From positions 62,001 to 126,000 of the forward strand of contig NZ_CANNCF010000004.1 in the NCBI RefSeq assembly GCF_947503045.1: a DNA stretch of 64,000 nucleotides, in the 5' to 3' direction. The notes beneath the pieces were generated by a model. That model had not been told where the DNA came from. It made no database searches and worked only from the letters and a program-made list of their open reading frames with translations. Below, in pieces: positions 1 through 7,313 of the stretch. The position numbers were made by a program, and so were the translations under genes. How positions within the stretch are numbered: position 1 is the stretch's first letter; each line of letters begins with the position of its first letter. The DNA is from an uncultured Tateyamaria sp. (GTDB lineage Bacteria > Pseudomonadota > Alphaproteobacteria > Rhodobacterales > Rhodobacteraceae).

Positions 1-383
1 TGCCCAATAACTCGGGTGGTTCGCTCAGGTGTCTGTGGGTCAACGCGTAGATTTGCGAGGGCGACTCTTCGCGCGCGGCCCCACGCTCCCAGCGGTCCCC
101 GGTCACACTGGTCAGTTCAAGATAGCTGACAGCCTCGTTGGCGGCGACACCGTCCAGGATGACGTCGATCTGGTCGAAATCCAGCGTCCAGAGGGCGAAT
201 TCCAGCGTCTGCCGCAGCGCCTGATCAATCTGATCCAGCACGGCCGTCGCATCATCTCTCTGGCTTTGATAACTGAGGAGCAACTGAACACCCGTCGAAA
301 ACACTGACAGAACCGAACCGATCAAAAGAGAATAGACAACCAGCCGCGCGCCCAGGCTGTTGCGCCACAACCCGCCCATCATA
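1..383 (-). CDS. Membrane sensor protein, N-terminal part (cut by window edge)
   Basis: Partial gene reading leftwards off the window; only the first ~127 residues are visible. Two adjacent ATG codons (383 and 380) open the frame. The product starts with a short positively charged stretch and a hydrophobic segment at about residues 12-37 (Leu/Val/Ile/Ser-rich, ending near GVQLLLSYQ). A likely extracytoplasmic helical region follows (DQIDQALRQTLEFALWTLDF). This arrangement is typical of the input half of histidine kinases or GGDEF/chemotaxis sensors, but the output domain lies outside the window, so the class cannot be fixed. The gene is divergent from trigger factor. Confidence 0.6.
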
Positions 384-770
384 TTGGAACAGGACACGCG
401 ATGGCACCAAAGGTGACTGGGACGTCGCGTGGTCCTGTCCAGGCTGTGCACGCGCATGTCACAGCGCCTGTCCCGCGCGGGCCAGTGGCGCCACGCAGTC
501 CCGGCACGTCGCGTGGTGCAACTGTAGGGGTTAAGGTTTGAGTCATAAGGGACCTTGAGTATGGCGAACTTAAATTCGCGTTAACGCATGCTAGGAACGC
601 ACAGGCGCAGATGCAACCACAGCGAGCAACAGAGGCCGGGTTACGTGAACGAAGGCGCCTTTTTTGCCCTGATCCTCCTATCCCCTTGCACCCCGGACGC
701 GCGCTGCATAGAAGGGCGCGAATTTCCGATGCGCCCCTAAAACCGGGGCCACTATGCTATGGGAGCACAC
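384..770. other. Intergenic region between sensor gene and tig
   Basis: No convincing gene. It holds a 12-bp direct repeat (ACGTCGCGTGGT near 422 and near 508). There is a possible tig promoter (TTGCAC at 686-691, 17-bp spacer, TAGAAG at 709-714). A GC-rich leader hairpin precedes tig: inner arms GGGCGC 714-719 / GCGCCC 731-736, with possible outer pairing of CCCCGG 691-696 with CCGGGG 743-748. The promoter call is weak because only about half the bases match consensus. Confidence 0.35.
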
Positions 771-2105
771 ATGCAGGTCACCGAGACGCTGAACGAAGGT
801 CTGAAACGTGGTTACGCGATCACCGTGACCGCCGCCGAACTGGACGCCAAGGTCAATGAAAAGCTGACAGAGGCGCAGCCCGACGTCGAAATGAAGGGCT
901 TTCGCAAGGGCAAGGTCCCGATGGCGCTGCTGAAAAAGCAGTTTGGCCAGCGCCTGATGGGCGAAGCGATGCAGGAAAGCATCGATGGCGCCATGTCCGA
1001 GCATTTCGAAGCCTCCGGCGACCGTCCTGCCATGCAGCCCGAAGTCAAGATGACCAACGAGGACTGGAAAGAGGGCGACGACGTCAATGTCGAGATGTCC
1101 TACGAGGCGCTGCCTGCCATTCCCGAGGTCGATCTGGGCAAGCTCAAGCTGGAACGTCTGGTGGTCAAGGCTGACGATGCGTCGGTCGATGAAACGCTGA
1201 CCTCATTGGCGGAAAACGCACAGGACTTCAAAGCCCGCAAGAAAGGCTCCAAGGCCAAGGACGGCGATCAGGTCGTGTTCGATTTTGTCGGCAAAGTAGA
1301 CGGCGAAGTGTTCGAGGGCGGATCAGCCGAAGGCCACGCGCTTGTGCTGGGCTCCGGTCAGTTCATCCCCGGCTTCGAAGAGCAGCTCGTGGGCGTCAAA
1401 GCGGATGAAGAAAAGGCTGTAACCGTTTCTTTCCCTGAGGATTATCAGGCCGCGCACCTGGCTGGCAAAGAGGCCGTGTTCGACTGTTCAATCAAAGAGG
1501 TCAAGGAACCCGTTGCCGCCGCCATCGACGACGAGCTGGCCAAGAAATACGGCGCCGAGGACCTTGCCGGTCTCAAGGCCCGCATCACCGAACAGCTCGA
1601 AGGTGAATATGCCGGTGCAGCCCGCGCGGTGATGAAACGTGGCCTGCTGGACCAGCTCGACAACCTTGTCAGCTTTGATCTGCCGCCAAGCCTTGTGGAC
1701 GCCGAATCCAAGCAGATCGCGCACCAGCTTTGGCACGAGGACAATCCCGACGTCGAAGGGCACGATCACCCCGATATCGAAGCCACCGACGAGCACAAGG
1801 AACTGGCCGAGCGCCGCGTCCGTCTGGGCCTGTTGCTGGCCGAACTGGGCCAGATCGCCAAGGTCGAGGTCAGCGATGCCGAGATGAGCCAGGCCATCAT
1901 GCAGCAAGCGCGTCAGTATCCCGGTCAGGAACGCCAGTTCTTTGAATTCGTGCAGCAAAACCAGCAGATGCAACAGCAACTGCGCGCGCCGTTGTTCGAG
2001 GACAAGGTTGTCGACTACATCGTCGAAAACGCCACGGTCGTGGACAAGGAAGTCTCTTCGGACGACCTGAAAGCCGCCGTTGAGGCGCTGGAAAACGACG
2101 AATAA
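771..2105 (+). CDS. tig: Trigger factor, ribosome-associated chaperone / prolyl isomerase
   Basis: A 444-residue cytosolic chaperone that binds the ribosome exit tunnel and shields nascent chains. The N-terminus [13 protein letters not shown] matches the family start. The ribosome-binding signature appears as GFRKGKVP about 45 residues in, followed by the FKBP-type isomerase domain ([20 protein letters not shown]) and a helical substrate-binding C-terminus. The start at 771 is preferred over the in-frame ATG at 759 because GGGAG (761-765) is well spaced from 771 and homologues begin there. A strong terminator follows at once, so it is probably monocistronic. In many bacteria clpP follows tig; here it does not. 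Confidence 0.97.
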   Translation: MQVTETLNEGLKRGYAITVTAAELDAKVNEKLTEAQPDVEMKGFRKGKVPMALLKKQFGQRLMGEAMQESIDGAMSEHFEASGDRPAMQPEVKMTNEDWKEGDDVNVEMSYEALPAIPEVDLGKLKLERLVVKADDASVDETLTSLAENAQDFKARKKGSKAKDGDQVVFDFVGKVDGEVFEGGSAEGHALVLGSGQFIPGFEEQLVGVKADEEKAVTVSFPEDYQAAHLAGKEAVFDCSIKEVKEPVAAAIDDELAKKYGAEDLAGLKARITEQLEGEYAGAARAVMKRGLLDQLDNLVSFDLPPSLVDAESKQIAHQLWHEDNPDVEGHDHPDIEATDEHKELAERRVRLGLLLAELGQIAKVEVSDAEMSQAIMQQARQYPGQERQFFEFVQQNQQMQQQLRAPLFEDKVVDYIVENATVVDKEVSSDDLKAAVEALENDE

Positions 2106-2128
2106 GGTTCCCAAGTCGAACTACAAAG

Positions 2129-2156
2129 GGCCGCGCCGTCAAAGCGCGGCCTTTTT
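2129..2156 (+). terminator. Rho-independent terminator of tig
   Basis: Perfect 8-bp stem GGCCGCGC (2129-2136) / GCGCGGCC (2144-2151) with a 7-nt loop, followed by a run of T. It lies 24 bp after the tig stop. Confidence 0.9.
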
Positions 2157-2335
2157 CGTTTCTGGCGGCCGCCTTGGCGCGCGCAACCTATGGCTGAGCA
2201 AGTCGCGCGATCTGCTCGAAGTGCCTCGCATTTTAGTTAAATGCCGTATGCAAAATTCACCCATCCATGCCGTGAATTGCGGATTTTGGACAATGGGCTG
2301 GTGCTTCCGACTCGGCGCTCAAACGACCTGTTCGC

Positions 2336-3283
2336 TCAGATCGCTGGTGAAATCCGACGCACGCGCTGGGGCAGGCTGGCCACGATCTCGGCCAGGGCGG
2401 ACACCGCGATCAGTGGCGCATCCCGCAGCGATGGCACAAGACCGATAGGGCCATGCAGGCGGTCAGTGTCCTGTTGCGCAACGCCAAGGCCGGCAAGCGT
2501 CTCTTTTCGCACCATATGGGTGCGCGTGCTGCCCAGGCTGCCGATGTAATGCGCGTCGCTGGCCAAGGCGGCCTGCAACAGCGCCGGCTCCCATTCGTGA
2601 TCGTGAAACAGGGTCAGAAAGGCGGCATGCGCATCAAGCTCCGGCAAGTCAACGGGATGCTGGGGAGTGGTCAGATGAACGGGCGGGGACGTGGTTAACC
2701 CGGTGATGGCCGCCAGATCCTCGACCTCCGGCGACAGGCCAAACACCTCGAACCTGGTGGCGTGCCCGATCTGTGCCATGGCGCGAAAGATGGCACCGCG
2801 CCCGGCCAAGACCAACCGGACCTTCGGCTTGTATTCAAAGACAATCGCGTCAGGTGCGTGCCCATCCGCCTGTGGCAGTTGAAAACGCAACGTCCCGGCC
2901 TTGCGGGCCTGCAGCGCCTGGTGCAACGCGATCAGCTCAGTTTGGTCCCGCGTGGGATCAATCAGGACGGACAATGAACCACCGCAGGGCAGGGTCAGAT
3001 CGGCAAATTGCGACCCGTCCCCATAGCGCAACAGCTTTTTGGTGCCGGAGTGCAGCGCCTCCAGCGCATGCAACTGGATGTCCCGATCGATACATCCGTT
3101 CGACAGGTAGCCAGTCATCGCGCCGGTCTCATCGACAACCGCAAGCGCGCCCAATGCACGCGCTGCACCGCCTTCGATCCCGACGGATGTGACAAGGGCA
3201 ATCCGTCTGGATTGCCCTGCCAGATCAACGGCATGCGCGATGATGCTGCTTGGATCGTCCGCGTAAGTGATGGGTTCAGGCAA
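2336..3283 (-). CDS. coxI: XdhC/CoxI family molybdenum-cofactor maturation protein
   Basis: A 315-residue XdhC-family protein, last gene of the CO dehydrogenase operon. The family binds the molybdenum cofactor and helps sulfurate and insert it into molybdenum hydroxylases; in Oligotropha the CoxI/CoxF pair serves CODH. The N-terminal XdhC domain (residues ~10-100) has GYLSNGCIDRDI and LRYGDGSQFADLTLPCGG. A C-terminal Rossmann-like domain starts near VRLVLAGRGAIFRAMA. The start appears to be TTG at 3283, with GAGGA just upstream; the first 8 nt overlap the end of coxG, implying translational coupling. No obvious terminator was seen downstream. Confidence 0.88.
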   Translation of the reverse strand: MPEPITYADDPSSIIAHAVDLAGQSRRIALVTSVGIEGGAARALGALAVVDETGAMTGYLSNGCIDRDIQLHALEALHSGTKKLLRYGDGSQFADLTLPCGGSLSVLIDPTRDQTELIALHQALQARKAGTLRFQLPQADGHAPDAIVFEYKPKVRLVLAGRGAIFRAMAQIGHATRFEVFGLSPEVEDLAAITGLTTSPPVHLTTPQHPVDLPELDAHAAFLTLFHDHEWEPALLQAALASDAHYIGSLGSTRTHMVRKETLAGLGVAQQDTDRLHGPIGLVPSLRDAPLIAVSALAEIVASLPQRVRRISPAI

Positions 3284-3728
3284 GTGTTTCCTCGTTCACC
3301 ACTTCGGCAAAGGATTTGAAGAATTTGGCCGCCAGCTTTTTCGCCGTGCTCTGGATCAGGCGGCTGCCCAATTGCGCCAGTTTGCCGCCGATGCTGGCCT
3401 TGGCCTCGTAGCGCAGGATGGTCGTGTCGCCATTGGCAGTGAGCGTGACGTCAGCACCGCCCTTGGCATGGCCCGCAGCTCCGCCATTGCCCTGACCGGT
3501 CAGCGAAAACGCATCCGGCGCACCGGCGGTGTCCAGTTGCACTTCGCCGCTGAACCGTGCCTTGACGGGGCCGACCTTCAGCACAACCTTGGCCTCAAGG
3601 TCGGTGTCGGAATGCTTGATCAGCTCTTCACATCCCGGAATGCAGCGTTGCAGAACCTCCGGGTCGTTCAGGGCGGCATAGACGCGGTCCTTGGGGGCGT
3701 TGATGATGATCTCGTCCGAGAGCTCCAT
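3276..3728 (-). CDS. coxG: CoxG, SRPBCC-fold CO dehydrogenase accessory/membrane-anchor protein
   Basis: A 150-residue CoxG-family (SRPBCC/START-like fold) protein. In Oligotropha CoxG is needed to attach CO dehydrogenase to the cytoplasmic membrane so electrons reach the respiratory chain. The N-terminus MELSDEIIINAPKDRVYAALNDPEVLQRCIPGCEEL is the characteristic opening of the family, and the middle shows the alternating beta pattern (LEAKVVLKVGPVKARFSGEVQL). Oligotropha CoxG (about 205 aa) has a longer C-terminal tail that is missing here, so the membrane role is less certain. The SD is AAGGA ahead of the ATG. It overlaps coxI by 8 nt. Confidence 0.88.
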   Translation of the reverse strand: MELSDEIIINAPKDRVYAALNDPEVLQRCIPGCEELIKHSDTDLEAKVVLKVGPVKARFSGEVQLDTAGAPDAFSLTGQGNGGAAGHAKGGADVTLTANGDTTILRYEAKASIGGKLAQLGSRLIQSTAKKLAAKFFKSFAEVVNEETLA

Positions 3729-3743
3729 TGCGGTGTCCTTTTC

Positions 3744-3836
3744 TTAGCAACAGGGAAATCTGATCTGGTCGGCCTGCTCGGGTGTGAGGGCCAGTTTCTT
3801 GCAGGTCTTGCGCAGGGCGGTGATGAGCTTTTTCAT
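3744..3836 (-). CDS. Small 30-residue ORF with C-terminal di-cysteine, inside cox operon
   Basis: Uncatalogued small ORF encoding MKKLITALRKTCKKLALTPE and then QADQIRFPCC. Its ATG overlaps the stop of the cytidylyltransferase gene (ATGA), GGAG lies 5 nt upstream, and its stop is 15 nt before the coxG ATG, so it fills the only gap in an otherwise overlapping operon. The product is basic and probably helical, with Cys12 and a terminal Cys29-Cys30 pair that could bind metal or form a disulfide. No family is recognised. The coupling and SD argue for translation, but the ORF is short enough to be chance. Confidence 0.5.
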   Translation of the reverse strand: MKKLITALRKTCKKLALTPEQADQIRFPCC

Positions 3837-4432
3837 GAGGTCTCCGTCTGGGCCAGGGCTGCGTAGTCTTTCGGGGTGTCGACATCCGCGTAGAATCCCG
3901 GCGCGAGCAGGGAATGGCGCTGCACCAGATCGGGATTGTCGCGGGTAAAGCGCATGCAGCCCGGCCGCTGCGGGTCTGCTGTCAGCCGGGGGCGCAGGGT
4001 CGTTGGAATGGCAATGGGATTGCCTCTGACCTCGCCGATGGCGGGGATCGAGATTTTGGCCGGATCGCCGTGGGTATGGGCGTCAACAAGGGCGCGAATA
4101 TCTGATGGAGCGAGCAACGGCTGATCCCCCAGACCAATCAGCAGCAGATCAACCTCAGGCGCATGGCGCAATCCCACCGCGACCGAGCCTTGCTGGCCCT
4201 TGGCGTAATCGGGGTTGAACACACAGCGGACATCGAGACCCGTCAGCGCTGCCTCGACCTGCTGCGCCTCGTGCCCGGTCACAACAGTGATGGGACCATC
4301 AAGCGCGGCGCGATAGGTCTGCACCACGTGGCGGATCATCGGATGATCCCCAATGCGCAGCAGCAGCTTGTTGGGCGGGCCCATGCGCTGTGACTGCCCG
4401 GCGGCCAATATGAGCGCGCCGATGCTAGGCAT
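3833..4432 (-). CDS. MocA-like molybdenum cofactor cytidylyltransferase (NTP-transferase)
   Basis: A 199-residue MobA-like NTP transferase. The nucleotide-binding opening GALILAAGQSQRMGPPNKLL is clear, followed by VVTGHEAQQVEAAL and a metal-binding segment LLLIGLGDQPLL (GDQP). CO dehydrogenase of this type uses molybdopterin cytosine dinucleotide, so a dedicated CTP:molybdopterin cytidylyltransferase inside the cox operon makes functional sense. The ATG at 4432 overlaps the end of coxF by 8 nt; a longer frame upstream is only the shadow of coxF. The stop overlaps the start of the small ORF (ATGA). Specificity for CTP rather than GTP is inferred from context. Confidence 0.85.
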   Translation of the reverse strand: MPSIGALILAAGQSQRMGPPNKLLLRIGDHPMIRHVVQTYRAALDGPITVVTGHEAQQVEAALTGLDVRCVFNPDYAKGQQGSVAVGLRHAPEVDLLLIGLGDQPLLAPSDIRALVDAHTHGDPAKISIPAIGEVRGNPIAIPTTLRPRLTADPQRPGCMRFTRDNPDLVQRHSLLAPGFYADVDTPKDYAALAQTETS

Positions 4433-5210
4433 CGGCAACACCCACCTGCGCGCGGCGGATCTGGATGAGATCGGCAAGGATGGAGAGGGCGATTTCCTCG
4501 GGTGTGACCGCGCCAAGTTTCAGCCCCGCAGGCGCCTTGACGGCATCCAGCCGCGCGGCATCCGTGCCATTGGCGATCAGTTTCTTGGCCAGAGTCTCGA
4601 ATTTGCGTGCGCTGCCGACAAAGGCCACGTGCTGCGCGGGCTGGGCGAGGGCCTGTTGCAGGGCCTCAACATCGCCCTGACCTTGGGTTGCGATGACGAT
4701 GACCTGTTTTTGATGGGGCACCGGGTCGGTTGTAGGGCAGGCGGTCGCGACCGCCCAGTGAAACTGCGGGGCGAGGGCCGCAAGGGCCTGCGCGACCGGT
4801 GATTGGCCCAGAACCACAAGCTGCGGCATCGGCAGGCAGGGCTCGATAAAGATGTCGACGCTGCCCTTCGAAGGACAACCGTTGCGGGCAAAGCGGGTGC
4901 CTTCGACCTCATCGCCCGGCGTGACCCCTTTTTCGGCCAGCAACTCTTCGGGGGCGACCGAAACCAGTTGCGGCTGACCGCTCTTGAACGCGGCGAGAGC
5001 CGCCTTTTTCACAGCCCCGCGCGTGCATCCGCCGCCCAGCCAGCCATGCAGGATCGTGCCATCCGCGCCCAGCAGCGCCTTGGCACCCGGCTTGGCCGCG
5101 GTGGCCCCGGCGGTGCGCACGATGGTGGCAAAGGCAAAGGGTTCTTCCTTGGTCCGCAGGTCATGTGCGGCGTCTGCGAGGTCTTCGGACAGGAACTCGG
5201 CCGGGGTCAT
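4425..5210 (-). CDS. coxF: XdhC/CoxF family CO dehydrogenase maturation factor
   Basis: A 261-residue XdhC/CoxI-family protein, the second in this operon. The N-terminal domain shows the family pattern FAFATIVRTAGATAAKPGAKAL followed by GWLGGGCTRGAV. The C-terminal domain has LVVLGQSPVAQALAAL as a Rossmann-like start. In Oligotropha, CoxD, CoxE and CoxF together are required to build the [CuSMoO2] centre of the apoenzyme. Gene order D-E-F and the 4-nt overlap with coxE support the name. It differs from the coxI product in length and in its cysteine motif, so the two are paralogues, not a duplication artefact. Confidence 0.88.
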   Translation of the reverse strand: MTPAEFLSEDLADAAHDLRTKEEPFAFATIVRTAGATAAKPGAKALLGADGTILHGWLGGGCTRGAVKKAALAAFKSGQPQLVSVAPEELLAEKGVTPGDEVEGTRFARNGCPSKGSVDIFIEPCLPMPQLVVLGQSPVAQALAALAPQFHWAVATACPTTDPVPHQKQVIVIATQGQGDVEALQQALAQPAQHVAFVGSARKFETLAKKLIANGTDAARLDAVKAPAGLKLGAVTPEEIALSILADLIQIRRAQVGVADA

Positions 5211-6388
5211 AGGTGGGTCACCTCGCGCTCGAGGTTTGCCAGATCAGCCAGCGTATTGGCGGCGCGAAACAGATCGAGATGGGGCAGGGCGGCGGCCATG
5301 CCATCGGCCACCGGGGCGTAATCGCGCCAGCCCTTGAGCGGGTTCAGCCAGATGATCTTGCACCCCCGCTTTTTCAGATCAGCAAGGGCGGCGTCCATCA
5401 CCGCAGGCGGCGCGGTGTCATAGCCATCCGACAGGATCAGCACGACGCTGCGCCCCTCCACAAAGCGTTTGGCATAGCTCTTGGCAAAGCGGTGCAGGGA
5501 TGGCCCGATCGCCGACCCACCGCCGAAGCCATCGGCCATCAGCGACATCCGCCCGATGGCGCGCATCGTATCCTTGTCGCGCAGCGCCTCAGTGATGCGC
5601 ACAAGCCGCGTGTGAAACAGGTAGGCATCCGCCGTTGCGTCGCTTCGCATGAGCCCGGCCAGAAAGGCGAGGAATATCTGCGCATAGACGGTCATCGACC
5701 CGGACACATCGCACAGGGCGACGATCTTGCGCGGGCGGTCGGGACGATGCTTGCGCATCAGCCGTACAGGTTCGCCCCCGGTGGCGAGGCTCGCGCGGAT
5801 CGTCTTGCGGAAATGCAGGCGATCCCCTTTGCGCGCAGCGGTGCGGCGGCGTGAGCGTCGGTCGCGCAAGGCGGCCCCCAGACGGCGCGCGACGGCTTCG
5901 GCTTCGGCGATGTCCTCGGGGCGGACGAGATCGCGCAGGTCCTTGCGCATAAGGTTGCGCACCTGCGTGGCGATGAGGCGGCCTTCGCCATCGCTTTCTG
6001 CCGCACCATCACCGCCATCGGGCGCATTGGCCGAACCTGCGCCACTTGCATCTTCGCCCATGCCATCGCGCGAGGAATGTACAGCGTCATTGCCCTTGGC
6101 GGGCGGGCTTTGCACGATCTTTTGCCGGACCCGCCCCATATCCATCCAGTAACTGTCAAAGAGGGCGTCAAAGCGGTCGACCTCTTCCTTGCAGCCGGTG
6201 CAGACGGCCTTGAGGGCCTGACGGCTGTGCGCAGGCTGGCTTGCGTCCACTTCGCACAGGGCAGCAAGGGCCAGATCGGTTTCGGACACTCCAAGGCGCA
6301 GGCCGTTTTCGCGCAGATGCGCCATGAACCCGGCCACACGCGCGGCCGGGCCGGGATCGCGGGCGGCGAATTTCGTCACACGGCTCAT
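5207..6388 (-). CDS. coxE: CoxE, VWA-domain CO dehydrogenase maturation protein
   Basis: A 393-residue protein with a C-terminal von Willebrand factor A domain. The MIDAS metal-binding motif DVSGSM is at residues 227-232, with later MIDAS elements around LILSDGYDTAPP. The N-terminal half is helical and carries two cysteines in CTGCKEE (near 63-66), then a Gly/Asp-rich linker (110-135). CoxE works with the MoxR-type ATPase CoxD, an ATPase-VWA pairing common in metallocentre assembly. It overlaps coxD (4 nt) and coxF (4 nt). Confidence 0.9.
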   Translation of the reverse strand: MSRVTKFAARDPGPAARVAGFMAHLRENGLRLGVSETDLALAALCEVDASQPAHSRQALKAVCTGCKEEVDRFDALFDSYWMDMGRVRQKIVQSPPAKGNDAVHSSRDGMGEDASGAGSANAPDGGDGAAESDGEGRLIATQVRNLMRKDLRDLVRPEDIAEAEAVARRLGAALRDRRSRRRTAARKGDRLHFRKTIRASLATGGEPVRLMRKHRPDRPRKIVALCDVSGSMTVYAQIFLAFLAGLMRSDATADAYLFHTRLVRITEALRDKDTMRAIGRMSLMADGFGGGSAIGPSLHRFAKSYAKRFVEGRSVVLILSDGYDTAPPAVMDAALADLKKRGCKIIWLNPLKGWRDYAPVADGMAAALPHLDLFRAANTLADLANLEREVTHL

Positions 6389-7260
6389 GCGGCGCGCCCG
6401 GCGATGCGGCCTGCCACCTCTGGCGTGATATGGGCGCGGTCGCTTTGGGTTTTCAGCAATGTGCTCAGCGTATGTTGCAGCGCTGCGGGATCGGAGGTGA
6501 GATCGGCAATGCCAAGCCCCATCAGCGCGGCGGCAAAATCCAGTGTTTCGGCGATGCCGGGCACCTTCTCCAGCTCTTCCTCGCGCAGTTTTTGCACAAA
6601 GCCGACGATTTGCGCACCCAACCGCGCCTCAAGCCCCGGACAGCGGGCATTCAGGATCGCCAGTTCGGTGGTCCGGTCGGGATAGTCCACATATGAATAT
6701 AGGCACCTGCGGCGCAGCGCGTCCGACAGATCACGGGTGCCATTCGAGGTGAGGATCACGATGGGTTTGGCCTTGGCCGATATCGTGCCCAGTTCTGGGA
6801 TGGTGATCTGGAACTCGGACAGGATTTCGAGCAAGTAGGCCTCGAATTCCTCATCCGCGCGGTCAATCTCGTCGATCAGCAGAACCGGTGGTTCGGCCTG
6901 CGTAAGGGCCGCGAGCAGGGGGCGTTCGAGCAGGAAATCGCGCGAAAAAATGCGCTCTTCGACGGCTTTGCCGGTTTCACCATCTTCGGCAGCGGCGCGG
7001 ATGGTCAGCAACTGGCGCTGATAGTTCCACTCATAAATGGCCTGTGCGGCATCAAGGCCCTCGTAGCATTGCAGGCGGATCAGCCTGGTGTCGCGCTGTG
7101 CGGCCAGACTGGCGGCCAGTTGGGTCTTGCCCACGCCTGCCGCGCCTTCCAGCAGCAGAGGCCGCCCAAGGGTCAGCGACAGATGCAGCGCCACGCTCAG
7201 ATCGTCCGAGGCCACATATCCGTCCGCGGCCAGAGCCGTTTGAAGGTCAGTCCAGGTCAT
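6385..7260 (-). CDS. coxD: CoxD, MoxR-type AAA+ ATPase for CO dehydrogenase active-site assembly
   Basis: A 291-residue MoxR-family AAA+ ATPase. Walker A is GAAGVGKT (39-46), Walker B is LLIDEIDRAD (from 127), sensor 1 is ILTSNGTRDLSDALRRRC with the Arg-finger region after it. In Oligotropha CoxD is membrane-bound and needed to sulfurate the Mo and insert Cu in apo-CODH. The start at 7260 (MTWTDLQ) is chosen over an in-frame upstream start because AAGGGA lies just ahead. A 53-bp gap separates it from coxL, the largest gap within coxM-coxE. Confidence 0.92.
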   Translation of the reverse strand: MTWTDLQTALAADGYVASDDLSVALHLSLTLGRPLLLEGAAGVGKTQLAASLAAQRDTRLIRLQCYEGLDAAQAIYEWNYQRQLLTIRAAAEDGETGKAVEERIFSRDFLLERPLLAALTQAEPPVLLIDEIDRADEEFEAYLLEILSEFQITIPELGTISAKAKPIVILTSNGTRDLSDALRRRCLYSYVDYPDRTTELAILNARCPGLEARLGAQIVGFVQKLREEELEKVPGIAETLDFAAALMGLGIADLTSDPAALQHTLSTLLKTQSDRAHITPEVAGRIAGRAA

Positions 7261-7313
7261 GTCTATTTCCCTTGGGCCGGGGCACCCGGTCATGCCGAGT
7301 GCCCCGATGCCTC

